Below are positions 25,981-35,456 of a DNA stretch of 64,000 nt, piece by piece. The notes under the pieces are model-generated. The model saw only the letters and a program-made list of their open reading frames with translations, ran no database searches and was not told the DNA's origin. The stretch is from Planctomycetota bacterium (GTDB lineage: Bacteria > Planctomycetota > UBA1135 > UBA2386): positions 20,412 through 84,411 of the forward strand of contig JAJFFD010000129.1 of the NCBI GenBank assembly GCA_021776805.1. The letters are read 5' to 3'. The number at the start of each line of letters is the position of its first letter. Position 1 is the stretch's first letter. A program made the translations under genes and the position numbers.

Positions 25981-28233
25981 TCAAAAGCGCAAGGTGTAGT
26001 CGATCTTCGCGGTCAGCTCCTGGATATCAGGCCTGAAACGGTCATCTGCTCCCTTGTCCCAGGTGTGCGAGAACACGAAGAACAGGTTCGAACCAGGAGT
26101 CAGAATCCAACGGAATCGGCTCTGCAAGCCAAGCGATCGCGATTCGTTGTCGTACTGGATCAGGTTGAAGAGACTCATGTCAGGGCTGAAGTTGAGGTCC
26201 AGGTTACCTTCAGCGACACGTGCAGTGAAGCTCTCGGCAGAACTGAGCCTCGCCATGGTCTGGTTGTAACTCCCACCCAGGATCAGAAGTGGACTGACAC
26301 GCCACTTGAGTTCGCTATTGAACTGCCAACTCGTGCCCTGGAAGAAGTCGCCGTACGAACTTCTGAGCTCGATGTTCACCGGACGGCCTTCCGAAGTCTG
26401 GATGTTGCTGGAATAGCGGGTCATCCAATAGCTATCCGCGGGGACTGTATTGGTATCGAAGACATCGAAGTCCTGGGTGATGCGATCGAAACTGCGTTCG
26501 ACTTCGACGGTGAATCGATCCTCGGCGTGAGTCCTGAATCCGAAGGGGGAGAACTCGTACTCGGCCTCATCCAAGTGGTTGCCCTCGGTGAAGGCAGTTC
26601 GAGTCTCGAGCTGGAATTGCAGATTGCGATAGACCTCGCTGTCCAATCGAGGGCTGTACTGGAGGTTGGTGCGGTACTGCTTGACACCTGCCTGGCGCAG
26701 GAAACCCAGCTCAGGATTGAACTCCTTGGTCACCCACTTGCCGCCCAGATCCCACTCCCATTCTCGTCCACGCGCTTGTGCCTCGAGGGCCGCGATGTCA
26801 CCTTCACCACCGGATCCCGAAGTGCTCGTGAAGGCCGTGTAGGCCCAGATGCGCAGGTCCTGGTCACCTATGAAGGTGGGGAAGCGGTGGTAAAAGTCGA
26901 GCCCACCGAGAGAGTTCATCCCCTTCTCGACCGGTCGGCCGCGAGTGCCGATGAAACCTATGGTGGTCTCTTCGGCAAGGGAGCGATTCAGGCGAACCAC
27001 CCCCAGGTTCTTGTCCTTGTCGACGCCGCCGCCCTCGTCGGTCTGCACATCGAGGACACCGATTCCCCAGGGACCCTCCTGTCCGGTGATCTTGCCACCG
27101 ACGATGATCGGCACTTCATCACCATCGGGACCGAGACCGATGCGTCGGGAGAAGAAGGCCAAGAAATCATTGCGGCGAGATGAGCTCTGTCCAAAATTGA
27201 AGCGGGAAGAGTCCTCGAGAAAGAAGTCGCGCTTCTCGGGAAAGAAGAGCGGGAAACGAGTCAGGTTGATCTGCCTTGCGTCGTTTTCCGTTTCGGCGAA
27301 GTCGGTGTACAGCGTCAGCGAAGCGGTCAATGACGGGGTGATTCGATAGAAGAGATCACCACCGGCATCCGGGTCATCCTTCCAATCATCGTCAGGGCTC
27401 AGGCGTTCGCGACGATTGGTGAGCGAAAAGTAGGGGACGAGGTCCAGACCGACCCCGCTACTCACCGTGCCGATGCCCTCCATCAAGCCTAGATCGTACA
27501 AGCTGGAGAAACGGCGCCCCTGGTTGATGTTGGTCCAACGATACTCTTCATTTGTGTAGCGTCGGTTACGCAGCAGATTGAACCCCCACTCACCCCGATC
27601 CTCGGGGAAAGCCAGGCTACGAAAGGGGATCACGATCTCGGCCTGCCAACCCTGATCGGTGAGCTTGGTCTTCGCGTTCCAGATCGTATCCCAATCCTTG
27701 TTGAAGCTACTCACACCGAGAAGACTGTCACCACGTGCCCCACCGGCACTGATCTGGAAGAAGTAGCCCTGGGTACTGTTGCCTGAGGTATCAAAGACAA
27801 TCTCGATGCGATCGTCAGGATCCATGCGTGCGTCGCGCGCCCGCTGGGTGGCACGAATGTGCTGCGGCTCCGAATCGAAGCAGATGATCCCGAAGTAGAG
27901 ATTGCTCTCGTCATAGAGGACCTTCACCACCGTCTTGTGTGCGGGTTTCGCACCTTCAATCGGTTCTACCTGAAGCAGAGCGCCGATCTCCGGTGCATCT
28001 GCCCAACATGCGTCGCTCAGATCAGCATCCAGACGAGGAGCATCCTGAACCGCAATCCGCCCGAGGACGAAGCTTCTCAGGGCTTGCTCCCCCGACCCAG
28101 TGGCGGCAGGCGGATCCTGAGCCAGCATCGGGCATGCGAGGAGGCCTATGGCAAGGGCGAGCCGATTCAATGCAGGGAAGAGAGGGATGAGACAGCGCGG
28201 GGCAGGAGTCGCTTCTACGAAGATCCTCCCCAC
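25981..28233 (-). CDS. DUF5916 outer-membrane barrel with CBM9-like N-terminal domain
   Basis: A 750-residue exported protein. After a signal peptide, residues 50-220 form a CBM9-like domain (APRLDADLSDACWADAPE, then VLYDESNLYFGIICFDSEP). The remainder has the DUF5916 pattern: GWQAEIVIPFRSLAFP, WGFNLLRNRR, then FPLFFPEKRDFFLEDSSRF and about twenty alternating beta strands ending in an aromatic residue (KIDYTLRF), as in outer-membrane barrels. The GTG at 28233 is the frame start; a TTG closer to the hydrophobic segment (LNRLALAIGLLACPMLAQ) is possible. The role is unknown; family members are often near proteases or sugar-uptake genes. Confidence 0.8.
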   Translation of the reverse strand: MGRIFVEATPAPRCLIPLFPALNRLALAIGLLACPMLAQDPPAATGSGEQALRSFVLGRIAVQDAPRLDADLSDACWADAPEIGALLQVEPIEGAKPAHKTVVKVLYDESNLYFGIICFDSEPQHIRATQRARDARMDPDDRIEIVFDTSGNSTQGYFFQISAGGARGDSLLGVSSFNKDWDTIWNAKTKLTDQGWQAEIVIPFRSLAFPEDRGEWGFNLLRNRRYTNEEYRWTNINQGRRFSSLYDLGLMEGIGTVSSGVGLDLVPYFSLTNRRERLSPDDDWKDDPDAGGDLFYRITPSLTASLTLYTDFAETENDARQINLTRFPLFFPEKRDFFLEDSSRFNFGQSSSRRNDFLAFFSRRIGLGPDGDEVPIIVGGKITGQEGPWGIGVLDVQTDEGGGVDKDKNLGVVRLNRSLAEETTIGFIGTRGRPVEKGMNSLGGLDFYHRFPTFIGDQDLRIWAYTAFTSTSGSGGEGDIAALEAQARGREWEWDLGGKWVTKEFNPELGFLRQAGVKQYRTNLQYSPRLDSEVYRNLQFQLETRTAFTEGNHLDEAEYEFSPFGFRTHAEDRFTVEVERSFDRITQDFDVFDTNTVPADSYWMTRYSSNIQTSEGRPVNIELRSSYGDFFQGTSWQFNSELKWRVSPLLILGGSYNQTMARLSSAESFTARVAEGNLDLNFSPDMSLFNLIQYDNESRSLGLQSRFRWILTPGSNLFFVFSHTWDKGADDRFRPDIQELTAKIDYTLRF

Positions 28234-28390
28234 AGTGACAAGGCTGGCCCCATAAATCCTTGCTGCAGCTGTAAAAAGGTAGTCGATGCTGGATCACAGC
28301 GCCTGCCGCCGGAGAGCGGAGGCCAGGAACACAATTCGACTCTCCGTATGGAGACCCCATGGCCAACGAGCTAGGCTCTGAGCGGAGATC

Positions 28391-29400
<1,010 letters not shown>

Positions 29401-29404
<4 letters not shown>

Positions 29405-30354
29405 GGGCACTCGACTGGTCCCAGCAAACGGTTCTGGTAACCGGGGGCGCCGGATTTCTCGGACGAGTCGTATGCCGAAAGCTCCGGGAGCGCGGGGCAA
29501 AACAGGTTCTCGTGCCGCGGAGTGAAGAGCACGACCTCACCCACGAAGAGGCCGTCGCCCGACTCTATGACGAAACTGAGCCGGATGTGGTCATGCATCT
29601 GGCCGCGGAGGTTGGCGGTATTGGCGCAAATCGCGAACAGCCAGGCAGGTACTTCTTCGCCAACCTGAGCATGGGCCTTCACCTCATCGAACAGGCCCGT
29701 GAACGTAAGCTACGGAAGTTCCTGCAAGTCGGCACGATCTGCGCCTATCCGAAGTTCGCCACAGTTCCATTCAAGGAGTCAGAGCTTTGGGAGGGCTATC
29801 CGGAGGAAACAAACGCCCCCTATGGCATAGCCAAGAAGGCTCTACTGGTCATGCTGCAGGCTTATCGCGAGCAGTATGGCTTTCCAGGGATCTACCTGCT
29901 GCCGGTCAATCTCTATGGACCGGGGGATAACTTCGATCTGCACAGCAGCCATGTGATCCCGGCACTGATACGGAAGTTCGTACATGCCCGAGATCAGGGT
30001 CTAGCCAAGGTCGAAGTCTGGGGATCAGGTTCGGCTTCCCGCGAATTCCTCTACGTCGAGGATTGTGCCGAAGGGCTCATGCTCGCAGCCGAGAGCTACA
30101 CCGGCATCGAACCCGTAAACTTGGGAACCGGTCACGAGATCACCATCAAGGCACTTGCCGAGAAGATACGTGACTTGACCGAGTACGGCGGAGACATCAG
30201 CTGGGACAGCAGCAAGCCTGATGGCCAGCCACGGCGATGCCTGGATACCAGCAGGGCAAGTGAGCTCTTCGGATTTCAGGCGAAGACAGCGCTCGACGAC
30301 GGCCTACTCGAGACCATCCGCTGGTGGGAAACTTCGCAGTTCGATCCGAACTAG
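29401..30354 (+). CDS. fcl: GDP-L-fucose synthase-like epimerase/reductase
   Basis: A 317-residue short-chain dehydrogenase starting at a GTG that overlaps gmd (GTGA). [18 protein letters not shown] binds [50 protein letters not shown] (Tyr-x-x-x-Lys) and [15 protein letters not shown] match the WcaG/Fcl family. The enzyme epimerises and reduces GDP-4-keto-6-deoxymannose to GDP-L-fucose, or a GDP-6-deoxyheptose analogue if gmd acts on heptose. The gene ends one base before the convergent hddA-like gene. Confidence 0.9.
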
Positions 30355-30355
30355 A

Positions 30356-31405
30356 TCAGCTCTCGCTGGCCGCCTCGTGAGTAAACAAGCCCGAGGGTGA
30401 ATGCGCTGAGTTGCAGATGACCTTGCAGCCCTCGAATTCGAGGCCAAAGCTGAGTCTCTGCAGACCGTTGCTCTCCATGAACTTGTTCAGCTCAATATGG
30501 TTGTCCGGCGCATAGACCACGAAGAACCCGCCACCGCCAGCACCCGAGACCTTGCCACCGAGCACACCAAAGCGCTTCTGCACCTCTCCATAGAGAGCAT
30601 CGATGCCGGGGATGGTAATCCGAGGCGACATGCGCTTCTTGAATTGCCAATGGTCGTGCATCAGCTTGCCGATCGAATCATAGTTCTCCGATTCGAAGGC
30701 CTCGATGATTCCATAGCCAACGTCCTTGATGCCGAGGAGACACTCCTGCACAAGCTGGAATGCCGGCCCACCCTGCGAACGCATGGCATTGTCCTGATCA
30801 CTCAGGATCTCGGGGGCGCTGCGTTGCACTCCTGTGAAATACACATGGGTATTGGCGAGGAAATCCGGCATCGAAGAGTTGTTCTGGCGAGCGGTGCGCA
30901 ATGAGACTTCCCCCGCCTTGTCGATTTCGAGAATCGTCAAGCCGCCAAAGGCGGCCATGTATTGATCCTGCTTGCCAATCGGGTTCTTCAGGACATTGAG
31001 CTCAATATCACAGGCTTCCTCGGCGAGATCCTTCTGCGAGCAGTAGTCGCGCCGATAGGTGCGCAGCGCGGACAGAAGCCCGACCAGATAGCAGCTTGAA
31101 GAACCCAGACCACTTCCCGCGGGCAGATCAGCCATGGAGGTGACTTCCATTCGCGAGAAGATCTCGTGCTTCTTCAGCGCCTCCCTCGCAAGTTCATGCT
31201 GAAGATCCGAGGGGTGCTTCACCGTCTCACTCTTCGTGTACTTCACACGGATCTTGCGATCAACCACGGGAGGGTTGATGGCCACATACATGTACTTGTC
31301 TATGCCCATGGCGAAGATCAGCCCGCCGTGCCGCTCATAGAACGACGGCAGGTCTGTGCCACCGCCACCAAGTGTCAATCGAAAGGGTGATCTAGAAACA
31401 ATCAT
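30356..31405 (-). CDS. hddA: D-glycero-D-manno-heptose 7-phosphate kinase-like GHMP kinase
   Basis: A 349-residue GHMP-family sugar kinase. The three motifs are present: RLTLGGGGTDLPSFYERHGG at the N-terminus, the phosphate-binding LPAGSGLGSSSCYLVGLLSA, and KVSGAGGGGFFVVY near the C-terminus. The GGGGTDLP start is typical of HddA and of related fucose kinases. The linked phosphoheptose isomerase makes HddA the best assignment: it phosphorylates heptose-7-phosphate at C1. It is third in a minus-strand trio. Confidence 0.85.
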   Translation of the reverse strand: MIVSRSPFRLTLGGGGTDLPSFYERHGGLIFAMGIDKYMYVAINPPVVDRKIRVKYTKSETVKHPSDLQHELAREALKKHEIFSRMEVTSMADLPAGSGLGSSSCYLVGLLSALRTYRRDYCSQKDLAEEACDIELNVLKNPIGKQDQYMAAFGGLTILEIDKAGEVSLRTARQNNSSMPDFLANTHVYFTGVQRSAPEILSDQDNAMRSQGGPAFQLVQECLLGIKDVGYGIIEAFESENYDSIGKLMHDHWQFKKRMSPRITIPGIDALYGEVQKRFGVLGGKVSGAGGGGFFVVYAPDNHIELNKFMESNGLQRLSFGLEFEGCKVICNSAHSPSGLFTHEAASES

Positions 31406-31467
31406 GCACGCTACCTCTCAGCGCGGATTATGCAGGATAGCAAGCGGCGACGACAGCTCGCCCTCAC

Positions 31468-32070
31468 TCAAAGCTCCTGCATGCGCGAATGCAGGAGCGA
31501 TGTAATCAAATGGTGTAGCAGAGGGTGCAGGCCCTCTGTGAGTGGCGTGGAATCCACGGGAATGGTCAGGCAGACATCGCAGATTTCTTGCATGACCCCG
31601 CCATCAAAACCGGCAAGAGCCAAGGAACTGCCGGCGTTCTCGTTGGCATAGCGGCAGGCCTTGACCAGATTTTGGCTCCAGGGACCAGCTCGATCCTCCC
31701 CGCTACCACCGTGGACCGAGATAGCCAAGAGGACGTCCCCTGGCTGCCACCAAGTTTCGAGTTGGGATACGTAGATCCGATCCCATCCCTCGTCGTTGGT
31801 AAGGGCGGACACCAGGGGCATGTTGTCATTGAGGGACAGAGCCCTGAATCCAGGCTTGCCTTCAACCTTCGTGCAATTGAAGAGATCGGCAGCCATGTGC
31901 TGAGCGCTGCTCGCTGAGCCACCATTGCCGCATAGGTAGACCGTATTGTCGCGCTTCCAGGCATCGACCAAGATCTCGACGAAGCTCTCGACACGATCAA
32001 GGTCGATCATTCCGATGAGCTCCCGGCCTTGCTCCAGGAAGGCGCTGATTCGATCGCGATTCGAACTCAC
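31468..32070 (-). CDS. gmhA: Phosphoheptose isomerase-like SIS protein
   Basis: A 200-residue SIS-domain protein. VYLCGNGGSASSAQHMAADLF is the GmhA signature, and the C-terminal LTEGLHPLLHHLI supplies the conserved Glu/His region. GmhA isomerises sedoheptulose-7-phosphate to D-glycero-D-manno-heptose-7-phosphate. The second phosphate-binding loop reads ISVHGGSGEDRAGPWSQNL instead of the common STSGNSxN form, so it belongs to a divergent subgroup. It lies between the kinase and the HAD gene. Confidence 0.83.
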   Translation of the reverse strand: MSSNRDRISAFLEQGRELIGMIDLDRVESFVEILVDAWKRDNTVYLCGNGGSASSAQHMAADLFNCTKVEGKPGFRALSLNDNMPLVSALTNDEGWDRIYVSQLETWWQPGDVLLAISVHGGSGEDRAGPWSQNLVKACRYANENAGSSLALAGFDGGVMQEICDVCLTIPVDSTPLTEGLHPLLHHLITSLLHSRMQEL

Positions 32071-32080
32071 CTGGCCGCTC

Positions 32081-32683
32081 TCAAACAGGACGGATACTCG
32101 TTGAGCGAGAGTCCTGGCGAATCAACGCCAGGGCTTCGTCGAGACCATCAACCAGGCTACTCGGACGCCCATCGGGAGCCTTGGTGAACTCCTCCTCTGC
32201 GCGCTCCGTGCTGTCAGCAACCCAAATCGTATTCAACCCAGCGGAGTGCCCAGCGACTACATCCTCGAGATCATTCGCTACCAAGAAGGAGCGGTGCATC
32301 TCGATATGGTGCGTGGCAGCCGCCTCGAGAATCACCCCGCTCATGGCAAGGACCTTGGTGGATACCTTGCGGTCATAGGGGCAAGGGTAGATCCCATGTA
32401 CCGAGGCACCCTGCTCATCCAAGTCCATCCGCAAGCGGCGGTTGATACGATCTCGACGAATCGGAGTCAGTGGTCCAATGCCAGCATCCTCACTCGCAAT
32501 GACCAGGCATCGGTAGCCAAGATTGTTGAGGCCACGCAGGAACGAACCTGCCCGCCGACAGAGGCTGAGATGCTCGGCGCGTTGGGGCGGAACAAAACGC
32601 TGCCGCGTCTCATCGAATACGCGCTCGTTGAGGATGCCGTCCCTCACGAGGAACACTGCAGGCAGGGGGGTCTTCATGATCAT
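32081..32683 (-). CDS. GmhB-like HAD protein lacking the nucleophilic Asp
   Basis: A 200-residue HAD-superfamily protein resembling histidinol-phosphate/heptose-bisphosphate phosphatases (GmhB). Residues 10-17 read VFLVRDGI where active enzymes have FLDRDG: the first, phosphorylated Asp is Val13 (codon GTG), while the second Asp (Asp15) remains. The Lys region (CPYDRKVSTKVL) lacks the Zn-binding Cys cluster of GmhB, and the terminal acidic motif is VANDLEDVVAGHSAGLNTI. The frame is open and flush with gmhA (10-base gap), so it is not simply decayed. It may be a pseudoenzyme or use different chemistry. It heads the heptose trio. Confidence 0.65.
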   Translation of the reverse strand: MIMKTPLPAVFLVRDGILNERVFDETRQRFVPPQRAEHLSLCRRAGSFLRGLNNLGYRCLVIASEDAGIGPLTPIRRDRINRRLRMDLDEQGASVHGIYPCPYDRKVSTKVLAMSGVILEAAATHHIEMHRSFLVANDLEDVVAGHSAGLNTIWVADSTERAEEEFTKAPDGRPSSLVDGLDEALALIRQDSRSTSIRPV

Positions 32684-32786
32684 CTCCGCGCCGGACGCGC
32701 AGAGATGATCAGTCTACAGACTCCTGTCGATTCTGCTTCGTTCTGAGCTTCAAATCCGCCAGGGCATGCTCATACCTGGATGAAAG

Positions 32787-34001
32787 CTACTTCTTGCTGA
32801 AGAGTCCGCTGCGCCGCGGCGCTCCGCTCTGCGTCTTTGACGCATACATGTCGCTCAAACTGTCACCGCTCGTGCGTGCAGTCGACTGACCACCTAAGGC
32901 ACTTCCCTGAGGTGCCCGCTGCCCCTGAGCTCGGCCGGCCGCCGGGCGTGCGTTCTTTGCCACATCGTCCGGGCGATTCGCCTTGCCAACCGCATTCTCC
33001 AGGCTGACCACACCCTGATTCACCAGATTGACCAGCGACTGCTCCAGGGTGCCCATGCCGTGCTTCGACCCTGTCTGGAGGAAGTTGAGCATCTGTGCAG
33101 TCTTGCCCTCACGGACCAGAGAGCGCACACCGTCGGTGGCGATGAGGATCTCGTGTGCCGCCGCCCGGCCACCGCCCTCCTTGCTCACGAGGCACTGAGA
33201 GATCACCCCCTGCAGAGTGCTGGAGAGCTGCACACGCACCTGCTCCTGCTGGTCTGCCGGGAAGACGTCGATGATGCGATCGATAGTGGAGATCGCGCTG
33301 GTGGTGTGCAGCGTGCCAAAGACCAAGTGACCGGTTTCAGCTGCTGTAATCGCCAGCGAGATGGTCTCGAGATCTCGCATCTCACCGATGAGGATCACAT
33401 CCGGATCCTGCCGCAGAGCGCGCCGGAGAGCCTGCCCGAAGGAGGCGCAGTCCGAACCGATTTGCCGCTGGTTCACAAAGCACTGCTTGTCCGGGTGGAT
33501 GAACTCGAGCGGGTCCTCCATGGTGAGAATGTGCCCCTGCTCATTCTCGTTGATGTAGTCGATCATCGCCGCAAGCGTCGTCGACTTTCCGGAACCGGTT
33601 GGGCCGGTAACCAGGACCAACCCGCGTGGCTTTAGCGCCAAGGTCTTGCAGACATCTGGCAGATTCAGGTCATCGATCGTCGGAATCGAGTCCGCAATCT
33701 GCCGGATTACCATCCCGGTCGATCCGCGTTGCGTCAGAACATTCACGCGGAAGCGAGCCAAGCCAGCGACTGCATGCGAGAAGTCCAAGTCGCCTTCCTG
33801 ATCGAAGGTCGCTCGCTGCTCCTCACTCATCAACTGCCCGGCTAGCGCACGGGTGTCTTCCGGAGCAAGCTTTGCGTCTTCTTCGAAGAGCTTGATCTTG
33901 CCGTCGATGCGAAAGCCGGGCTTGGATCCAGCCTTGATATGCAGGTCGGATGCCTGACTTCTGACCATTCGGTGCAGCAGGTCGGTGATGGTGAATTCCA
34001 C
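32787..34001 (-). CDS. pilT: PilT-type retraction ATPase
   Basis: A 404-residue hexameric secretion ATPase that powers pilus retraction. Residues include SDLHIKAGSKPGFRIDG at the N-terminus, Walker A GPTGSGKSTTLAAMID, the Asp box TMEDPLEFIH, Walker B VILIGEMRDLETI, the His box FGTLHT and a VRSLVREGKTAQMLNFLQTG segment equivalent to the AIRNLIRE motif of PilT. A 50-residue Ala/Arg/Ser-rich tail is extra. The start is the GTG at 34001, which has a good ribosome-binding site; a TTG at 34025 opens the frame but has none. No other pilus gene is in the window. Confidence 0.9.
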   Translation of the reverse strand: MEFTITDLLHRMVRSQASDLHIKAGSKPGFRIDGKIKLFEEDAKLAPEDTRALAGQLMSEEQRATFDQEGDLDFSHAVAGLARFRVNVLTQRGSTGMVIRQIADSIPTIDDLNLPDVCKTLALKPRGLVLVTGPTGSGKSTTLAAMIDYINENEQGHILTMEDPLEFIHPDKQCFVNQRQIGSDCASFGQALRRALRQDPDVILIGEMRDLETISLAITAAETGHLVFGTLHTTSAISTIDRIIDVFPADQQEQVRVQLSSTLQGVISQCLVSKEGGGRAAAHEILIATDGVRSLVREGKTAQMLNFLQTGSKHGMGTLEQSLVNLVNQGVVSLENAVGKANRPDDVAKNARPAAGRAQGQRAPQGSALGGQSTARTSGDSLSDMYASKTQSGAPRRSGLFSKK

Positions 34002-34008
34002 TGTGAAA

Positions 34009-34012
34009 CTCC
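34009..34012 (-). promoter_or_regulatory. Ribosome-binding site deciding the pilT start
   Basis: On the minus strand GGAG lies 7 bases before the GTG at 34001 (TTTGGAGTTTCACAGTG). No such motif precedes the frame-opening TTG at 34025. Confidence 0.7.
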
Positions 34013-34135
34013 AAACGCTACGCAAACAACCGACTCGACCCTGAACCCAGACGCCTATCGTCAGACCTGCTGAATGACTTGATCAGGAAGCACGCCAGCT
34101 TTCTGGAGCTCGCCCTGCTATGGGCAGCAGAAATA

Positions 34136-35353
34136 TCAGGAGCCCTTCGGGCGATCACGTCGGGATTCACGCCAGGCCTCGAGCACCTGCAAAAGCTCTT
34201 CCCCGTAGGCAGTGATCCGCCAGGGTTCGAAGAGGCCTGAATCGCCGAGCTGTTCCAGAGTCCTCGGCCGCGACCGCAGCTTGCTCAGCTTGAACATGAC
34301 CGACTTGTTCAGGACCAGCGAAGCATCCGTCTTACGACGAGTTGCGGCATCCTTTCGCCATCTACGAATGGCATCGTAGAGCAGCCTCTGGTCCTCCGTG
34401 AGCAAGTCTTCTGGCCGGCGATCCGGTGTAAACTCTCGATCGATAGCCGGAAGTTCGGCCGCCTCTCGGATCGTCGCCACAATCTCATCGCCATATCGCT
34501 CGATCAACTTTGTCGACAGGATCCGCGACTTCTTGAGCTCAGCCATGGATGTCGGTCTCTGCTTGGCAAGACCTAGCAGCATCTCGCTACCAAGGATCTT
34601 GAAGAGCGGGCGATCCCGCTCCCGGGCAAACTTGTGCCGCATGATGTTCAGCTCGCGAAGGGCTCTGCATGCCTTCCCATTCAGTCTCTGCACACCCTTG
34701 ATCTTGGCGAACTCTTCGGGATCGAAGGACCTTTGATCGGGGTTCAAGGACTCCACTCGGCGGCACTCGGCGGCCACCTCTTCCATGTGCGGAGAGCCGG
34801 CAGCATACAGCTGGCTACGCAGTTCCTGAGCCAACTCGAGCAGGTAGCGCGTATCTCCCCGCGCATACTCCAGTTGACCCTCGCTTAGCGGACGCTTACC
34901 CCAGTCGCTGCGCTGATACTTCTTGTCGATCTGCACCCCAAGCACCTGCTTCAACATGGCAGCAAGCCCGGGAGACGGGATACCCAGAGAGGTCGCTGCG
35001 ACCATCGTGTCAAAGAGCCCACTGATTTCGAAGGGATGGGTCCGCTTGAGCAGGAGGATGTCGTACTCAGCACCGTGCATGACCTTCAGCAGAGCAGGAT
35101 CGGCAAGCACCGGGGCGAGCAGCGTGAGATCGATTCCGGATAAGGGATCGAGCAGGTAGTCACGCTTGCCGGCACTGATCTGAATCAGGCAAAGCCTCTC
35201 CTGGTAGGCGAAGAGCGGATTCGCCTCCGTATCGAGACCGATGGCGGTTTGGCGCTCCAGACGACTGATCAATCGCGCTAGCGACCGATCATCCTGGATC
35301 ATGACCGAGCCAGTGGGTTCCTGCTTGTCTGCCGTTCGAGACCGCGATCGCAT
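34136..35353 (-). CDS. rnd: Ribonuclease D
   Basis: A 405-residue 3'-5' exoribonuclease of the DEDD group, acting on tRNA precursors. Exo I is IGLDTEANPLFAY, Exo II is LKVMHGAEYDILLLKR and Exo III is YARGDTRYLLEL with the catalytic Tyr. Two HRDC-type helical domains follow (about residues 215-290 and 320-390). The ATG at 35353 opens the frame; a second ATG 17 codons later, right before the exonuclease domain, is also possible. It is read in the same direction as pilT, 134 bases upstream of it. Confidence 0.9.
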   Translation of the reverse strand: MRSRSRTADKQEPTGSVMIQDDRSLARLISRLERQTAIGLDTEANPLFAYQERLCLIQISAGKRDYLLDPLSGIDLTLLAPVLADPALLKVMHGAEYDILLLKRTHPFEISGLFDTMVAATSLGIPSPGLAAMLKQVLGVQIDKKYQRSDWGKRPLSEGQLEYARGDTRYLLELAQELRSQLYAAGSPHMEEVAAECRRVESLNPDQRSFDPEEFAKIKGVQRLNGKACRALRELNIMRHKFARERDRPLFKILGSEMLLGLAKQRPTSMAELKKSRILSTKLIERYGDEIVATIREAAELPAIDREFTPDRRPEDLLTEDQRLLYDAIRRWRKDAATRRKTDASLVLNKSVMFKLSKLRSRPRTLEQLGDSGLFEPWRITAYGEELLQVLEAWRESRRDRPKGS

Positions 35354-35456
35354 AGCGTGGTTATGCAGAGGAGAATAGCGTCCGCTCTCTCATTTGCGCC
35401 GATCAGCTTCTCTGATCTTCCCAGGCCGGTTCTCACCGCTAAAACGTTTCGGCCGA

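Noticed and set aside
26065..27183. 372-codon plus-strand open frame
   Set aside because: It mirrors the DUF5916 gene and has no recognisable domain, signal or start site.
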